Part shown: piece after piece, positions 9,037 to 22,027 of the stretch
Numbering within the stretch: position 1 is the first letter of the stretch
Layout: the number at the start of each line of letters is the position of its first letter
Assembly (NCBI RefSeq): GCF_014076495.1
Contig: NZ_CP043575.1
Coordinates: 3,596,001 to 3,660,000 of the forward strand
DNA length: 64,000 nucleotides
Source of the DNA: Comamonas koreensis
GTDB taxonomy: Bacteria > Pseudomonadota > Gammaproteobacteria > Burkholderiales > Burkholderiaceae_C
Direction: 5' to 3'
The notes under the pieces: generated by a model
Databases searched by the model: none
Seen by the model: the letters and a program-made list of their open reading frames with translations, nothing else
Told to the model about the DNA's origin: nothing
Program-made: the position numbers and the translations under genes

Positions 9037-9780
9037 GTGACCGATCGCCACATCCTTTGCATGAAATGGGGTACCAAATATGGCCCCGACTATGTCAATC
9101 GGCTGTACGCCATGGTTCGCCGCCATCTGAGTGGCGATTTTCGCTTTGTCTGCCTGACCGATGACACGCAAGGGATTCGCAGCGAAGTGGAATGCCACCC
9201 GATTCCAGACCTGAACATCCATCTGGCCCCCGGCCAGCGGGATGGCGCCTGGAAAAAGCTCACCACCTTCGAGCAGGACCTGTATGGTCTGCAAGGCCAG
9301 GCGCTGTTCCTGGACCTGGATGTGGTGATCGTCGGCAGCATCGATGAGTTCTTCACCCTGCCGGGTGAATTTCGCATCATCCATGACTACCCGCGTTTTT
9401 GGCGCTTTGGTGAGCGCATTGTCGGCAACTCCTCGGTCTACCGCTTTACCTTGGGCGCCCACGCCGATGTGCTGGCCAACTTCCGTGCCAACACCGAGCA
9501 GCTGCGCGCCCAGTACCGCAACGAGCAGGAGTACCTGTCACACTTTCTGCACCAGCAGGGCAAGCTCGATTACTGGCCGGCTGCCTGGTGCCCGAGCTTC
9601 AAGTACTACTGCATCCCCACCTGGCCGAGCAACTACTGGAAGGAGCCGGTGCCGCCTGCCGATGCGCGCATCGTCATCTTCCACGGCGAGGTCAACCCGC
9701 CCGACGCGCTGCAAGGCCTGCGCAACAAGCGCTTCCACCATATCCAGCCGGCCCGCTGGATTGAAAAGGCCTGGGGCTGA
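9037..9780 (+). CDS. Glycosyltransferase-like (GT-A fold) protein
   Basis: 247 residues. FLDLDVVIVGSIDEFF near residue 95 is a DxD-type nucleotide-sugar/metal motif like that of GT8-type enzymes, with KLTTFEQDLYGLQGQ just before it and GNSSVYRF after it. No signal peptide or membrane segment, so a cytoplasmic enzyme. Sugar and acceptor are unknown; a surface-polysaccharide role is a guess. The GTG at 9037 starts right after the yhbY stop codon, so translation is probably coupled; an ATG at 9061 is the alternative start. Confidence 0.65.
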   Translation: MTDRHILCMKWGTKYGPDYVNRLYAMVRRHLSGDFRFVCLTDDTQGIRSEVECHPIPDLNIHLAPGQRDGAWKKLTTFEQDLYGLQGQALFLDLDVVIVGSIDEFFTLPGEFRIIHDYPRFWRFGERIVGNSSVYRFTLGAHADVLANFRANTEQLRAQYRNEQEYLSHFLHQQGKLDYWPAAWCPSFKYYCIPTWPSNYWKEPVPPADARIVIFHGEVNPPDALQGLRNKRFHHIQPARWIEKAWG

Positions 9781-9801
9781 GCCGCACTGCGCATAAAAAC
9801 C

Positions 9802-9835
9802 AAAGGCGTTGATCCCTGCGATCAACGCCTTTTTT
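9802..9835. terminator. Bidirectional terminator between converging genes
   Basis: AAAGGCGTTGATC (9802-9814) pairs with GATCAACGCCTTT (9820-9832) around a five-base loop; T-rich on the plus strand and A-rich on the other side. It serves the glycosyltransferase gene and possibly the converging Kdo hydroxylase gene. Confidence 0.75.
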
Positions 9836-9866
9836 GTGGCCCGCAGTGGGCTTTGGCGCAGCTGGT

Positions 9867-10751
9867 CTAGCGCTGGTCTGCCGCCACCAGCGCATGGCCT
9901 TGCATGCGCGTCAAGATCGCCAGCGGGCTTGCGTCGGGGTTGTATTCCTTGCCGGGGGGCAGGAAGAAGGTCTGCTCCAGCATGTACTGGCCCGACATCA
10001 CCGCATGCACCGCCTGGTCCGAAAAGCAGACCCAGCTGGAGCCGGCGGCAAAGGGCACGGTCTCCTGCGGCGCATTGCGCTGGTAGTCCATGTCGCCCTT
10101 CATGCCATCGTGCAGCTGCAGCATCAGGTGGTCATACTCGCTGCGAAGCGACTTGGTCACATGCAGCATCGCCAAGACCTTGGCCTGCCAAGGCACATAA
10201 GGCTTGGCGCGTGGCAAAAACTTGCGCGCCACATCCTCGAAAGGCTCACCCACGCGCCAGACCCGGGGCTGGCCATCGGGATTGACATTGCTGAACACGC
10301 GCAGGATGCGCTCGCCGTAGTTGGGCCGCGAGGGAAAGGCGTCGACATGCATGCGCTTGTCGTCGGCACGCCAGGACTGGGCACGGGTCTCGACCTGCGA
10401 GGGCCGGTAGCTCGTTGGCGCCATGCGCACCAGCGGCATGTAGTCGGGGAACAGACCGGCAATCAGCGCGGTGGCCTGCGCGCGAAAACGCGTGACCATG
10501 GCCGCCACGGCGGCCTGCGTTGCGGCATCACCGGCCACGCCCTTGATGCTGCCATCCACATTCAGGCTGATGTTGCGCGACTTGGGGTCGCGCACATCGG
10601 GGCGCAGCAGCGTCTTTTCCTGCTCGGAGAGCGCAAATGCGAGTTGGGGGAAATAAAGCACCTTGCCCGATTCAACGGCGGCCGTCCATTCCGGACGGCC
10701 CGGTGTGTTGCGCCAGTCATTGGCGTCGATGGAAACGATGGGAGATTGCAT
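9867..10751 (-). CDS. kdoO: Kdo hydroxylase (2-oxoglutarate/Fe(II) dioxygenase)
   Basis: 294 residues of the Kdo hydroxylase family (KdoO), which adds a 3-hydroxyl to Kdo in the lipopolysaccharide inner core to give Ko. HVDAFPSRP near residue 160 supplies the HxD iron ligands; the distal His is in SDQAVHAVMSG near residue 255, and an Arg for 2-oxoglutarate follows further on. The ATG at 10751 gives MQSPIVSIDANDW. It is the last gene of the greA-DUF4149-kdoO end of the carAB group. The name rests on overall similarity as recognised by eye. Confidence 0.78.
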   Translation of the reverse strand: MQSPIVSIDANDWRNTPGRPEWTAAVESGKVLYFPQLAFALSEQEKTLLRPDVRDPKSRNISLNVDGSIKGVAGDAATQAAVAAMVTRFRAQATALIAGLFPDYMPLVRMAPTSYRPSQVETRAQSWRADDKRMHVDAFPSRPNYGERILRVFSNVNPDGQPRVWRVGEPFEDVARKFLPRAKPYVPWQAKVLAMLHVTKSLRSEYDHLMLQLHDGMKGDMDYQRNAPQETVPFAAGSSWVCFSDQAVHAVMSGQYMLEQTFFLPPGKEYNPDASPLAILTRMQGHALVAADQR

Positions 10752-10797
10752 GGCCCGCCCAGTGTAGCGCGGCGGCGGGCGATTGCCTTGGGCCAGA

Positions 10798-11217
10798 TCA
10801 AGGCCGCGATGCGGGTGCGGATGCCCGCCACAGCACGAGGGCCGCGCACAGCCACTGCAGCGCATACAGCAAGGTGCCCAGGCCGTGCCAGAACTTGAAG
10901 TTCTCGCGCTGCACGATCTTGGGCGAGATGCCGTACTGCACGACCAGCGCCATCAGCATGCCGGCCAGCACAAAGCCCAGTGCCGCACGCGCCCAGGGCT
11001 CGATGGTGTTGCTGGCCTTGTCCTTGGCCAGCACCAGCAGCACCAGGCCGCAGGCCAGCGACACCCAGGTCTGCGCTGCAAACAGCTTGGCAGCCATAAA
11101 GCCCGCCATCGATGCCTGTGGCAGGTTGGCAAACAGCATGGGCACGGCCATGAAGCCAATGGCCGACAGGCTGCCCCACCACAGGGCGGCTGCGAAAACG
11201 GGCAGGCGGTGCTTCAT
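10798..11217 (-). CDS. DUF4149 inner-membrane protein
   Basis: 139 residues with four predicted membrane helices: near residues 5-30, 45-62, 80-100 and 115-132. The pattern LPVFAAALWWGSLSAIGFM at the N-terminus and the small, Leu/Ala-rich helices match DUF4149 (TMEM205-like) proteins, which often follow greA in this order. Function unknown. It lies 30 bases after greA and 46 bases before kdoO on the same strand, so one transcript is likely. Confidence 0.8.
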   Translation of the reverse strand: MKHRLPVFAAALWWGSLSAIGFMAVPMLFANLPQASMAGFMAAKLFAAQTWVSLACGLVLLVLAKDKASNTIEPWARAALGFVLAGMLMALVVQYGISPKIVQRENFKFWHGLGTLLYALQWLCAALVLWRASAPASRP

Positions 11218-11247
11218 CGCGGGCTCGGTGCGCAGTGGCCGATGGCT

Positions 11248-11724
11248 TTAGAGGTAGCGCACGGCCACGACTTCGTAGCGGCGCTCGCCACCGGGGGCCT
11301 GCACGACGGCGGTGTCGCCCTCTTCCTTGCCGATCAGCGCGCGGGCAATGGGGCTGGAGACATTGATCAGGCCTTGCTTGAGGTCGGCCTCGTCCTCGCC
11401 GACGATCTGGTAGGTCACCGGATCGCCGCTGTCCTCATCGGCCAGGTCCACGGTCGCGCCAAACACCACCTTGCCGCCCGCATCGAGCTGCGAGGGGTCG
11501 ATGATCTGGGCGGCCGACAGCTTGGCCTCCACTTCCTGGATACGGCCTTCGATAAAGCCTTGGCGGTCTTTGGCCGCATCGTATTCGGCGTTTTCGCTCA
11601 GATCGCCATGCGAGCGAGCTTCCGCAATGGCCGCGATGACGCCGGGACGATCCACGGTCTTGAGGCGTTGCAGCTCTTCTTTGAGCTTTTCTGCACCGCG
11701 CTTGGTAATGGGGATAGTGGCCAT
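11248..11724 (-). CDS. greA: Transcription elongation factor GreA
   Basis: Enters the secondary channel of RNA polymerase and stimulates cleavage of backtracked RNA. 158 residues, the family length. The N-terminal coiled coil starts [18 protein letters not shown] and has the tip acidic residues in [13 protein letters not shown]; the C-terminal FKBP-like domain holds [12 protein letters not shown] and [15 protein letters not shown]. The ATG at 11724 is preferred over an in-frame one at 11769. It follows carB. Confidence 0.96.
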   Translation of the reverse strand: MATIPITKRGAEKLKEELQRLKTVDRPGVIAAIAEARSHGDLSENAEYDAAKDRQGFIEGRIQEVEAKLSAAQIIDPSQLDAGGKVVFGATVDLADEDSGDPVTYQIVGEDEADLKQGLINVSSPIARALIGKEEGDTAVVQAPGGERRYEVVAVRYL

Positions 11725-11803
11725 CTCGGTCTCCACAAACAGTCGCGATGCCAGCGCTGTGGCTGGCATCTGATAGACATCATCCGCCTGCTATGCGGCG
11801 GGG

Positions 11804-11842
11804 GTTCAAAAGCAAACCGCCGCGCTGGGGAGCGCGGCGGTT
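11804..11842 (-). terminator. Intrinsic terminator after carB
   Basis: AACCGCCGCGCT (11815-11826) pairs with AGCGCGGCGGTT (11831-11842) across a four-base loop: a 12-bp GC-rich stem. The minus-strand tail is TGCTTTTG, short in T. It separates carB from greA. Confidence 0.65.
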
Positions 11843-11907
11843 GCGAGGCAGTCTCTATTATGCCGATTTTTGAGCCTTGCAACAAAAATCGGCCAACGGC
11901 GATGCGA

Positions 11908-15156
<3,249 letters not shown>

Positions 15157-15221
15157 GAGGCTCGCCTTGCAGTCGCGCGCGCTGGCTGGCTGTCCTGGTG
15201 GGCAGCCGCCCAGCGCTGGGT

Positions 15222-15581
15222 TTATACGCGGTCGGTATCTAATTTGTTCAAAATGGCCAGGACACGGGCCTCGGGCAGGCTCTTTTGCATCAGCTGCAGC
15301 AGACCATCCCCTTGCACCATGGGGCGCAGAACCTGCGCCTCGGCTTCGTAGAACTTGGCGTCCCACTCGGCCATCACCTGGTCGAATTCCTCGTCCGTCA
15401 TGGTCTTGCACTTGGACACGATGGTCACCAGCGGCAAGGCCTTGTTGTCGAGGAACGATTTCTTGTAGGGCTTTTGCTGCCAGCGCGCCATAAACCATTC
15501 CTTGTGCTCGGCAGGCAAGGTCATGATGCGCTTGCTGATCGCTTTCTCTAAGGTGGCGACAGGAAAAGAAAACAGTTTCAC
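15222..15581 (-). CDS. Small hypothetical protein encoded between carA and carB
   Basis: 119 residues if the GTG at 15581 is used (AAGGAA about ten bases upstream); a longer frame starts with TTG at 15629. Begins [20 protein letters not shown] and looks all-helical, with charged segments ([37 protein letters not shown]) and no signal, membrane helix or metal motif. I do not recognise a family. It is 61 bases after carA and 65 before carB, so it is made with both subunits; whether it has anything to do with carbamoyl phosphate is open. Confidence 0.6.
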   Translation of the reverse strand: MKLFSFPVATLEKAISKRIMTLPAEHKEWFMARWQQKPYKKSFLDNKALPLVTIVSKCKTMTDEEFDQVMAEWDAKFYEAEAQVLRPMVQGDGLLQLMQKSLPEARVLAILNKLDTDRV

Positions 15582-15642
15582 GGCAGCATATTCCTTGGGT
15601 TCATCGTGCGCAGGTTCGGGCGCGGGCAACAGGCGCCTGGCA

Positions 15643-16830
15643 TCAGGCCTTCTTGTGCTCGCGCATCAGGTTCACAAAACGGTCGAACAGGTACGACACG
15701 TCATGCGGGCCTGGCGAAGCTTCGGGGTGGCCCTGGAAGCAGAAGGCCGGGCGGTCGGTGCGCTCCATGCCTTGCAAGGTGCCATCGAACAGGCTCACAT
15801 GCGTGGCACGGGTGTTGGCCGGCAGCGTCTCCAGGTCCACGGCAAAGCCATGGTTCTGGCTGGTGATGCAGACGCGGCCCGAGTCCAGATCCTTGACCGG
15901 ATGGTTGGCACCGTGGTGGCTGTTTTGCATCTTGAAGGTCTTGGCACCGCAGGCCAGCGCCATGATCTGGTGGCCCAGGCAGATGCCAAAGGTCGGCACG
16001 CCACTGTCCATGATGGTGCGCGCAGCCTCGATCGCGTAGTCGCAGGGCTCCGGGTCGCCAGGGCCGTTGGACAGGAACACGCCATCGGGCTGGTACTTGA
16101 GCACTTCGACCGCAGGCGTCTGCGCTGGCACCACCGTCACGCGGCAGCCGCGCTCGGCCAGCATGCGCAGAATGTTCTTCTTGACGCCGTAGTCAAAGGC
16201 GACCACGTGGAAGGCATGGTCCTGCAGCTTGCCGTAGCCGGGCGTGCCATCGGCGCGCGCCAGTTGCCATTCGGTCTGCACCCATTCGTAGGACTGCGAG
16301 ACGCTGACCACCTTGGCCAGGTCCAGACCCTTCATGCTGGGCGCAGCCTGGGCGGCGGCGATGGCTTCGTCGATGCGCGCTTGCGAGACCTGCTCGCCAG
16401 CGGCCAGGCCAACGATGGCGCCGTTTTGCGCACCCTTGTCGCGCAGCAGGCGCGTGAGCTTGCGGGTATCGATGTTGGCGATGGAGACCGTCTTGCTGCG
16501 GACCAGGTATTCCGACAAGGTTTCCGTGCTTCGGAAATTGCTGGCCAGCAGGGGCAGATTCTTGATGATCAGGCCAGCAGCAAAGACTTTGTCGGACTCA
16601 ATATCTTCCGCATTGATCCCGTAGTTGCCGATGTGCGGATACGTGAGTGTCACGATCTGCTGGCAATAGCTGGGGTCGGTGAGGATTTCCTGGTAACCGG
16701 TCATCGCGGTGTTGAACACCACTTCGCCGGTCGTGGTGCCTTGCGCACCGATTGAGTTGCCAATAAAGACCGTGCCGTCTGCGAGCGCCAGAATGGCGGG
16801 AGGAAACGCGCTCTGTTGAGACAAAAACAC
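15643..16830 (-). CDS. carA: Carbamoyl phosphate synthase small subunit (glutamine amidotransferase)
   Basis: Hydrolyses glutamine and channels ammonia to CarB. 395 residues. The N-terminal CarA domain ([30 protein letters not shown]) precedes a class I amidotransferase domain with nucleophile Cys in [12 protein letters not shown] and the His/Glu pair in [13 protein letters not shown]. Start is GTG at 16830 with GGAGAA four bases upstream. The ribosome binding site lies in a possible hairpin (16837-16863), a candidate for translational control. Confidence 0.97.
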   Translation of the reverse strand: MFLSQQSAFPPAILALADGTVFIGNSIGAQGTTTGEVVFNTAMTGYQEILTDPSYCQQIVTLTYPHIGNYGINAEDIESDKVFAAGLIIKNLPLLASNFRSTETLSEYLVRSKTVSIANIDTRKLTRLLRDKGAQNGAIVGLAAGEQVSQARIDEAIAAAQAAPSMKGLDLAKVVSVSQSYEWVQTEWQLARADGTPGYGKLQDHAFHVVAFDYGVKKNILRMLAERGCRVTVVPAQTPAVEVLKYQPDGVFLSNGPGDPEPCDYAIEAARTIMDSGVPTFGICLGHQIMALACGAKTFKMQNSHHGANHPVKDLDSGRVCITSQNHGFAVDLETLPANTRATHVSLFDGTLQGMERTDRPAFCFQGHPEASPGPHDVSYLFDRFVNLMREHKKA

Positions 16831-16880
16831 TGGGTTCTCCGGATGGTTACGGGTCGCCCGGAGTCTGAGGTGTCCCGGAG
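16831..16880 (-). promoter_or_regulatory. carA leader with a hairpin that can hide the ribosome binding site
   Basis: On the minus strand CCGGAG (plus 16842-16837), which contains the carA ribosome binding site, can pair with CTCCGG at 16863-16858 (15-base loop) or with a second copy of CTCCGG at 16880-16875. Two alternative partners for one ribosome binding site suggest a regulated leader, perhaps for pyrimidine or arginine supply. Read by eye, not folded. Confidence 0.4.
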
Positions 16881-16955
16881 GATCACCGCGAAGACTGTGC
16901 TTATGAGAGATTGCTTTGAGTGCAGCCGGGCGACGTGATTACTTGAAAGCCACCC

Positions 16956-17139
16956 ATTGTAGCGTGCAAGCTGCAATCTGAGTGGAGGCAGGGGATGATT
17001 TGAGGGTCAAATCGCTAAAAATTACACACTCTGCGCAGCATTGCAGTAACACAGAGCGTAGTAGTAACGGAGAAAATACGCAAAGCGCATACTCGTTATC
17101 ACTAAATCACCTGCGCCTCAGCACTACCCTATCGCCGCA
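16956..17139 (-). promoter_or_regulatory. carA upstream region with a -10 element
   Basis: The minus strand has TACAAT (plus 16956-16961), one base from the -10 consensus, about 125 bases before carA; no good -35 is seen at the right distance. The rest of the gap up to the end of the rRNA methyltransferase gene at 17140 is less GC-rich and holds no gene that I can support. Confidence 0.35.
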
Positions 17140-17928
17140 TCAATCTGCACGTGCCGCTGCGCTGGCATGCAGGCAAATGGCCGCGGCCGCGCCCACGTTC
17201 AGTGATTCCTCACCGCCGGGCTGGCTGATGCGAATATGCTGGTGTGCGGCCGCCTGCAAGGCCTCGGACACACCCTGCCCCTCATGCCCCATGACCCAGC
17301 TGCAAGGCCAGGGCAAGGCGGCGCGGTGCAGCCAATCTCCCTGGTGCGAGCTGGTGACCAGCAGCGGCTGCTGCAAGGCCAGCACATCGTCCTGCGATGC
17401 ATTCTCGACCAGGTGCAGCGCAAAATGCGCGCCCATGCCGGCGCGCAGCACCTTGCCACTCCACAGCGCAGCCGATCCCTTGAGCGCAATCACCTGGCCA
17501 AAACCAAAGGCCGAAGCACTGCGCAAGATGGAGCCCACATTGCCGGCATCCTGCACACGGTCAAGCACCACGGCGGCCACACCGGGCTGGATGCCCGCCT
17601 GCTGCAGCGGCAAGTCCATCAAAAAGCCAAAAGGCGCAGGCGACGGCAGTGGGCTGAGGCTGGCCAACAAGGCCGTGTCGATGACGATATTGCGGGCGGC
17701 CGCATGCGCATAGACGTTCTCGGGCGACTGCCAGAATTTCTCGGAGAACACGGCCACTGCCGGCTTGACGCCACGCGTCAGCGCTGCGCGGCAGAGGTGG
17801 TCGCCCTCGATCCAGTAGCGCCCCTGCTTGCGGTAGGCCGCGCCCTCTTCCATCAAACGGCGCAAATCCTTGACCAAGGCATTGTCACGCGACTGGATAA
17901 AAACGGGAGGATGCGCAGCAGGGGACAC
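17140..17928 (-). CDS. TrmH/SpoU family RNA 2'-O-ribose methyltransferase
   Basis: 262 residues. An N-terminal substrate-binding part (SRDNALVKDLRRL, YWIEGDHLCRAAL) is followed by the SPOUT domain: AAVVLDRVQDAGNVGSILR is motif 1, WVMGHEGQGVSEAL motif 2 and GEESLNVGAAAAICL motif 3, the knotted SAM site. The order is that of RlmB-like or TsnR-like rRNA methyltransferases; the target nucleotide is not known. GTG start at 17928 with AAGGAA six bases upstream. It is the last gene of the long minus-strand run, 51 bases after rnhB. Confidence 0.88.
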   Translation of the reverse strand: MSPAAHPPVFIQSRDNALVKDLRRLMEEGAAYRKQGRYWIEGDHLCRAALTRGVKPAVAVFSEKFWQSPENVYAHAAARNIVIDTALLASLSPLPSPAPFGFLMDLPLQQAGIQPGVAAVVLDRVQDAGNVGSILRSASAFGFGQVIALKGSAALWSGKVLRAGMGAHFALHLVENASQDDVLALQQPLLVTSSHQGDWLHRAALPWPCSWVMGHEGQGVSEALQAAAHQHIRISQPGGEESLNVGAAAAICLHASAAARAD

Positions 17929-17979
17929 AGATGATTCCTTTGCGCAGGCTTGGCGCCTGCAAACAGCGAGGGCGGAGAT

Positions 17980-18615
17980 TTAGGCGCCCGTCTTGACCAA
18001 GGCCAGCGCCTGGGCCACCGGAGAGAACGAGCGCCGGTGCTCCGGGCAGGCGCCAAAGCTCTGCAGCGCCGCCAGGTGCACCGCGGTGCCGTAGCCCTTG
18101 TGCGCGGCAAAGCCGTACTGCGGGTAGAGCCGGTCGATATCCTGGCACCAGCGGTCCCGGTGCACCTTGGCCAGAATCGATGCCGCCGAGATGGCTTGCA
18201 CCAGCGCATCGCCTTTGACGATGGCCTCGGCAGGCACCTCCAGGCGCGGAATGCGGTTGCCATCGACCAGCACGCGCACGGGCTTGAGACGCAGGCCGTT
18301 GACCGCGCGCTGCATGGCCAGCATCGTGGCTTGCAGGATATTGAGGCCATCGACTTCTTCAACGGAGGCCTGCGCAATCGAGCAGCACAGCGCCTTGCCG
18401 CAGATCTCGTCGTAGAGGCGCTCGCGTGCGCGCGCCGTGAGCTTCTTGGAATCGGCCAGCCCGGCAATGGGCGAGCGCTCATCCAGAATGACCGCTGCCG
18501 CCACCACCGGACCCGCCAAGGGTCCCCGACCTGCCTCATCCACACCCGCAACCAAGCCCGGCGGATGCCAAGGCAAGGAGGCCTGGTCAGGCAGAGAGAA
18601 TTTTTTGGATGGCAT
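17980..18615 (-). CDS. rnhB: Ribonuclease HII
   Basis: Cuts RNA in RNA-DNA hybrids and single ribonucleotides in DNA. 211 residues. The active-site Asp-Glu-Asp is visible: [19 protein letters not shown] near residue 22 supplies the first pair, and [11 protein letters not shown] the third. The ATG at 18615 lies inside the end of lpxB (29-base overlap), so translation is probably coupled. The lpxB-rnhB order is common in proteobacteria. Confidence 0.95.
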   Translation of the reverse strand: MPSKKFSLPDQASLPWHPPGLVAGVDEAGRGPLAGPVVAAAVILDERSPIAGLADSKKLTARARERLYDEICGKALCCSIAQASVEEVDGLNILQATMLAMQRAVNGLRLKPVRVLVDGNRIPRLEVPAEAIVKGDALVQAISAASILAKVHRDRWCQDIDRLYPQYGFAAHKGYGTAVHLAALQSFGACPEHRRSFSPVAQALALVKTGA

Positions 18616-19768
18616 CGGCAGCAAGCTTTGGGGTATCCCTGCGCAGTTCCAGGTGCAGGTCATGAAAACGCTGCTCCAACTGGGCCAGGCGTGCTGGATC
18701 AAGGCGTGGCGCGTCCAACCATTGCGCCACTGCCTCGGCCAAGGCCTCGGGCGTCGCCGCCTCTTGCAAAAGCTCGGGCACGACAAAGTCTTGACACAGG
18801 ATATTGGGCAGGCCCACCCAGGGCTGCAGCTGCTTGCGGCGCATCAAGCGCCAGCTGATGGCATGCATGTGGTAGCTGATGACCATGGGCCGCTTGAACA
18901 GCGCCGCCTCCAAGGTGGCGGTACCGCTGGCGATCAAGGTGCAGTCACAGGCCTCCAGCGCCAGGTGCGACTGGCCACCCAGCACTCGGATGCGCTCCAA
19001 TATCCCGCATTCAGCAGCCAGCGCATCAATGCGTGCGCGCAAAGCCGGAACGGCAGGGACGACGATTGTAAGCGAAGGTCGCGCCTGCAAAAGGCGCGCG
19101 GCGGCCAGAAAAAATGGCTTGGCGATGTAGCTCACTTCCGAGGCGCGGCTGCCCGGCAGTACGGCCAGCACTTCACCCTCCAGCGGCAAGCCCAGCTGCT
19201 GGCGTGCCGCTGCACGGTTGGGTTGCAGCGGGATCACATTGGCCAGCGGATGGCCCACATAGGTGCCAGCAATGCCGTGCTGGGCGAGCAACGCTGGCTC
19301 AAACGGGAAAATGCACAGCACATGGTCGGCCGAGCGGCGGATCTTCTCGACCCGCTCAGGGCGCCAGGCCCAGATCGAGGGGCAGACAAAATGCACGGTC
19401 TTGATGCCCTGGGCGCGCAGGCGCTCTTCGACACCGAGGTTGAAATCGGGCGCATCGACACCGACGAATAGCCGGGGCGGCTGCGCCGTCAAACGCTGCA
19501 CCAGTTGCTTGCGGATGCGCAAAATACCCCAGATGCGCCGTACCAGCTCGGCGCTGTAGCCATGCACGGCCAGGCGCTCGCTGGGCCACCAGGCCTCAAA
19601 CCCAGCCTGGGCCATGCGCGGCCCGCCAATACCGGCAGAGCGCAGGCCGGGAAAATCCTCAGCCAGCCCCTGCAGTACCAAGCCGGCCAGCAGGTCGCCC
19701 GAGGTCTCGCCGGCCACCATGGCCAAGAACATCTCTTGCTGTGGATCCATGACGGCAGGCGCAGCCAT
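18587..19768 (-). CDS. lpxB: Lipid-A-disaccharide synthase
   Basis: Joins UDP-2,3-diacylglucosamine and lipid X to the tetra-acyl disaccharide of lipid A at the inner face of the cytoplasmic membrane. 393 residues; GT19 family. Visible are [13 protein letters not shown] at the N-terminus, [39 protein letters not shown] and [12 protein letters not shown]. The start ATG shares its A with the lpxA stop codon (TGATG), a sign of coupled translation. Confidence 0.97.
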   Translation of the reverse strand: MAAPAVMDPQQEMFLAMVAGETSGDLLAGLVLQGLAEDFPGLRSAGIGGPRMAQAGFEAWWPSERLAVHGYSAELVRRIWGILRIRKQLVQRLTAQPPRLFVGVDAPDFNLGVEERLRAQGIKTVHFVCPSIWAWRPERVEKIRRSADHVLCIFPFEPALLAQHGIAGTYVGHPLANVIPLQPNRAAARQQLGLPLEGEVLAVLPGSRASEVSYIAKPFFLAAARLLQARPSLTIVVPAVPALRARIDALAAECGILERIRVLGGQSHLALEACDCTLIASGTATLEAALFKRPMVISYHMHAISWRLMRRKQLQPWVGLPNILCQDFVVPELLQEAATPEALAEAVAQWLDAPRLDPARLAQLEQRFHDLHLELRRDTPKLAADAIQKILSA

Positions 19769-20568
19769 CAGCGCACAATGCCGCGCTTGGATTGCTGCAG
19801 AAAGTCGAGCATCAGCTGCACATCGGCCTGGGCTTCTGCCTCACAGCTGCCCTGCAGGTTGTCCAGCGCTTCAACGGCCGCCTGCAAGGTCAGGCCGCTG
19901 CGGTACAGCAGCCGGTAGGCCTGCTTGATGACCGCCAGGCGCTCGGCGCTGAAACCGCGCCGGCGCAGGCCTTCCAGGTTGAGACCACGCACCGCCAGCG
20001 GGTGGCCTTCGACCATGCAGAACGGGGGGACATCCTGGCTGATATGGCTGGCAAACCCGGCCATCACATGGGCGCCCACCTTGGTGAACTGGTGCACGCC
20101 CGACAGACCGCCGATGATGGCCCAGTCGGCCACATGCACATGGCCCGCCAAGGTGGCATTGTTGGCCAAGATGGTCTGGTTGCCGACCTGGCAGTCATGG
20201 GCAATATGCACATAGGCCATGATCCAGTTGTCGTCGCCGACACGGGTCACGCCGCCATCCTGGGCGGTGCCGGTGTTGAAGGTGCAGAACTCGCGAATGG
20301 TGTTGCGGTCACCGATCTCCAGCCGGGTCGGCTCACCCGCGTATTTCTTGTCTTGCGGCACGCCGCCCAGCGCAGCATGCGAATGGATCACATTGGATTC
20401 ACCGATCGTGGTGATGCCCTCGATCACACAGTGCGCACCCACCTGGGTGTGGGCGCCAATGCAAACCTGGGGGCCAATAACTGCGTACGGCCCAACTGAC
20501 ACCGTGGGGTGCAACTGGGCCGCAGGGTCAACGATCGCCGAAGGGTGGATGGGACTGACCGCCGTCAT
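19768..20568 (-). CDS. lpxA: UDP-N-acetylglucosamine acyltransferase
   Basis: First step of lipid A synthesis: moves a 3-hydroxyacyl group from ACP to UDP-GlcNAc. 266 residues. A left-handed beta helix of hexapeptide repeats carries the catalytic His124 (VHIAHDC), followed by a helical C-terminus. Aligned without gaps to E. coli LpxA, the hydrocarbon-ruler residue Gly173 is Phe172 here (HVMAGFAS), which would favour a short chain such as C10. Seven bases after fabZ. Confidence 0.97.
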   Translation of the reverse strand: MTAVSPIHPSAIVDPAAQLHPTVSVGPYAVIGPQVCIGAHTQVGAHCVIEGITTIGESNVIHSHAALGGVPQDKKYAGEPTRLEIGDRNTIREFCTFNTGTAQDGGVTRVGDDNWIMAYVHIAHDCQVGNQTILANNATLAGHVHVADWAIIGGLSGVHQFTKVGAHVMAGFASHISQDVPPFCMVEGHPLAVRGLNLEGLRRRGFSAERLAVIKQAYRLLYRSGLTLQAAVEALDNLQGSCEAEAQADVQLMLDFLQQSKRGIVR

Positions 20569-20574
20569 CTACCG

Positions 20575-21015
20575 TTATTCCACGTGGCGCATGGTGCACA
20601 TCAGCTGTGCTTCTGCAGCGACTTCGCCTTCCACGCTGGCCACGGCATTGAACTTCCAGATACCGCCGCGCACGCGGTCAATGGTGATCTCCAGCACCAG
20701 CTGGTCTCCCGGCACCACCGGGCGCTTGAAGCGCGCCGAGTCGATACCGACGAAGTAGTAGATATTGTTTTCATCGGGCACCTGGCCCATGGCATCAAAG
20801 GCCAGCAGGCCCGCGGCCTGCGCCAAGGCTTCCAGGATCAGCACACCAGGCATCACAGGGCGGCCCGGGAAGTGACCGGTAAAGAACGGCTCGTTGAAGG
20901 TGACGTTCTTGATCGCCTTGATGCGGGTGTTGCGCTCAAGCTCTTGCACGCGATCCACCAGCAAGAAGGGGTAGCGGTGAGGCAGCTGCTTGAGAATTGC
21001 TTGAATATCCATCAT
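20575..21015 (-). CDS. fabZ: 3-hydroxyacyl-ACP dehydratase FabZ
   Basis: Dehydrates 3-hydroxyacyl-ACP in fatty acid synthesis and so competes with LpxA/LpxD for their substrate. 146 residues, hot-dog fold. [13 protein letters not shown] supplies the catalytic His and [20 protein letters not shown] the catalytic Glu and central helix. Sits between lpxD and lpxA with gaps of 12 and 6 bases. Confidence 0.97.
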   Translation of the reverse strand: MMDIQAILKQLPHRYPFLLVDRVQELERNTRIKAIKNVTFNEPFFTGHFPGRPVMPGVLILEALAQAAGLLAFDAMGQVPDENNIYYFVGIDSARFKRPVVPGDQLVLEITIDRVRGGIWKFNAVASVEGEVAAEAQLMCTMRHVE

Positions 21016-21027
21016 TGTGAACTCGGC

Positions 21028-22014
21028 TTAGCCGTTTTTCTGAGTTTGCTCCAAGGCCTTGATTCGGTCCCTCAACGCATGGAGATGTTTTAGGGTAGCG
21101 GCGTTCTTTTCCCAGCTGCCATTGTCGTCGATGGGGAAGAAGCCGGTGTACTGACCCGGCTGCCTGATCGAGCGACTGACCACGGTGGCCGCCGAAATAT
21201 GTACATTGTCGGCGATTTCCAGGTGGCCCAGAATCATTCCAGCGCCTCCGATCGTGCAATGGCGTCCGATTTTGGCGCTTCCGGCGATGCCGACGCAGCC
21301 GGCCATGGCCGAATGCTCACCAATCTCGACGTTATGGCCGATCTGCACCTGGTTGTCGATCTTCACGCCATTGGCAATGAGGGTGTCGCGCAGCGCTCCG
21401 CGATCGATGCAGCTGTTGGAGCCGATCTCGACATCATCGCCGATCTGCACACCACCCAATTGCTCAATCTTGATCCAGCGCCCGCCCTCATTGGCAAAGC
21501 CAAAGCCGTCGCCGCCGATGACCGCACCGGGCTGCACCAGCACACGCTCGCCCAGCACGCAGTCGGCCCCGACGGTCACCCGTGAGGTCAGCACCGAATC
21601 GGCACCGATGACGGCACCGCTGGCGACATGGCACAGCGGCCCAATGGACGCAGAAGGGTGCACGATGGCACCCTCTTCCACCACCGCAGAGGGATGGATA
21701 CCGGCGGGCACCGGACGTATCGCATGGTGCTTGCGCCACAGCTGCGTCAGCCGCGCAAAGTAGAGATAGGGGTTGTCCACCACCAGGTAGGCGCCGCCAC
21801 GCTGGCGGGCCTGCTCCTGCATCTGCGCACTGACGGCGATGCAGCCGGCCTTGGAGGCCAGCATCTGGGCTTGCAGCTTGGGGTTGCTGAGAAAACTGAA
21901 GTCCTGCGGGCCGGCATCTTCGAGCGAGGCGATGGCCTGGATCTCCATCGCTGGATCCCCTTGCTCAAGCGTCCCTCCCAGGGCCTCCATGATCTGAACT
22001 AGCTGCAGGCTCAC
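21028..22014 (-). CDS. lpxD: UDP-3-O-acylglucosamine N-acyltransferase
   Basis: Adds the amide-linked 3-hydroxyacyl chain in lipid A synthesis. 328 residues: an N-terminal uridine-binding domain ([26 protein letters not shown]), a beta helix of hexapeptide repeats with the catalytic His in [15 protein letters not shown], and a C-terminal helix that would contact ACP. Start is GTG at 22014 with GAGG six bases upstream. Thirteen bases after skp. Confidence 0.97.
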   Translation of the reverse strand: MSLQLVQIMEALGGTLEQGDPAMEIQAIASLEDAGPQDFSFLSNPKLQAQMLASKAGCIAVSAQMQEQARQRGGAYLVVDNPYLYFARLTQLWRKHHAIRPVPAGIHPSAVVEEGAIVHPSASIGPLCHVASGAVIGADSVLTSRVTVGADCVLGERVLVQPGAVIGGDGFGFANEGGRWIKIEQLGGVQIGDDVEIGSNSCIDRGALRDTLIANGVKIDNQVQIGHNVEIGEHSAMAGCVGIAGSAKIGRHCTIGGAGMILGHLEIADNVHISAATVVSRSIRQPGQYTGFFPIDDNGSWEKNAATLKHLHALRDRIKALEQTQKNG

Positions 22015-22027
22015 GCGTACCTCTGTC

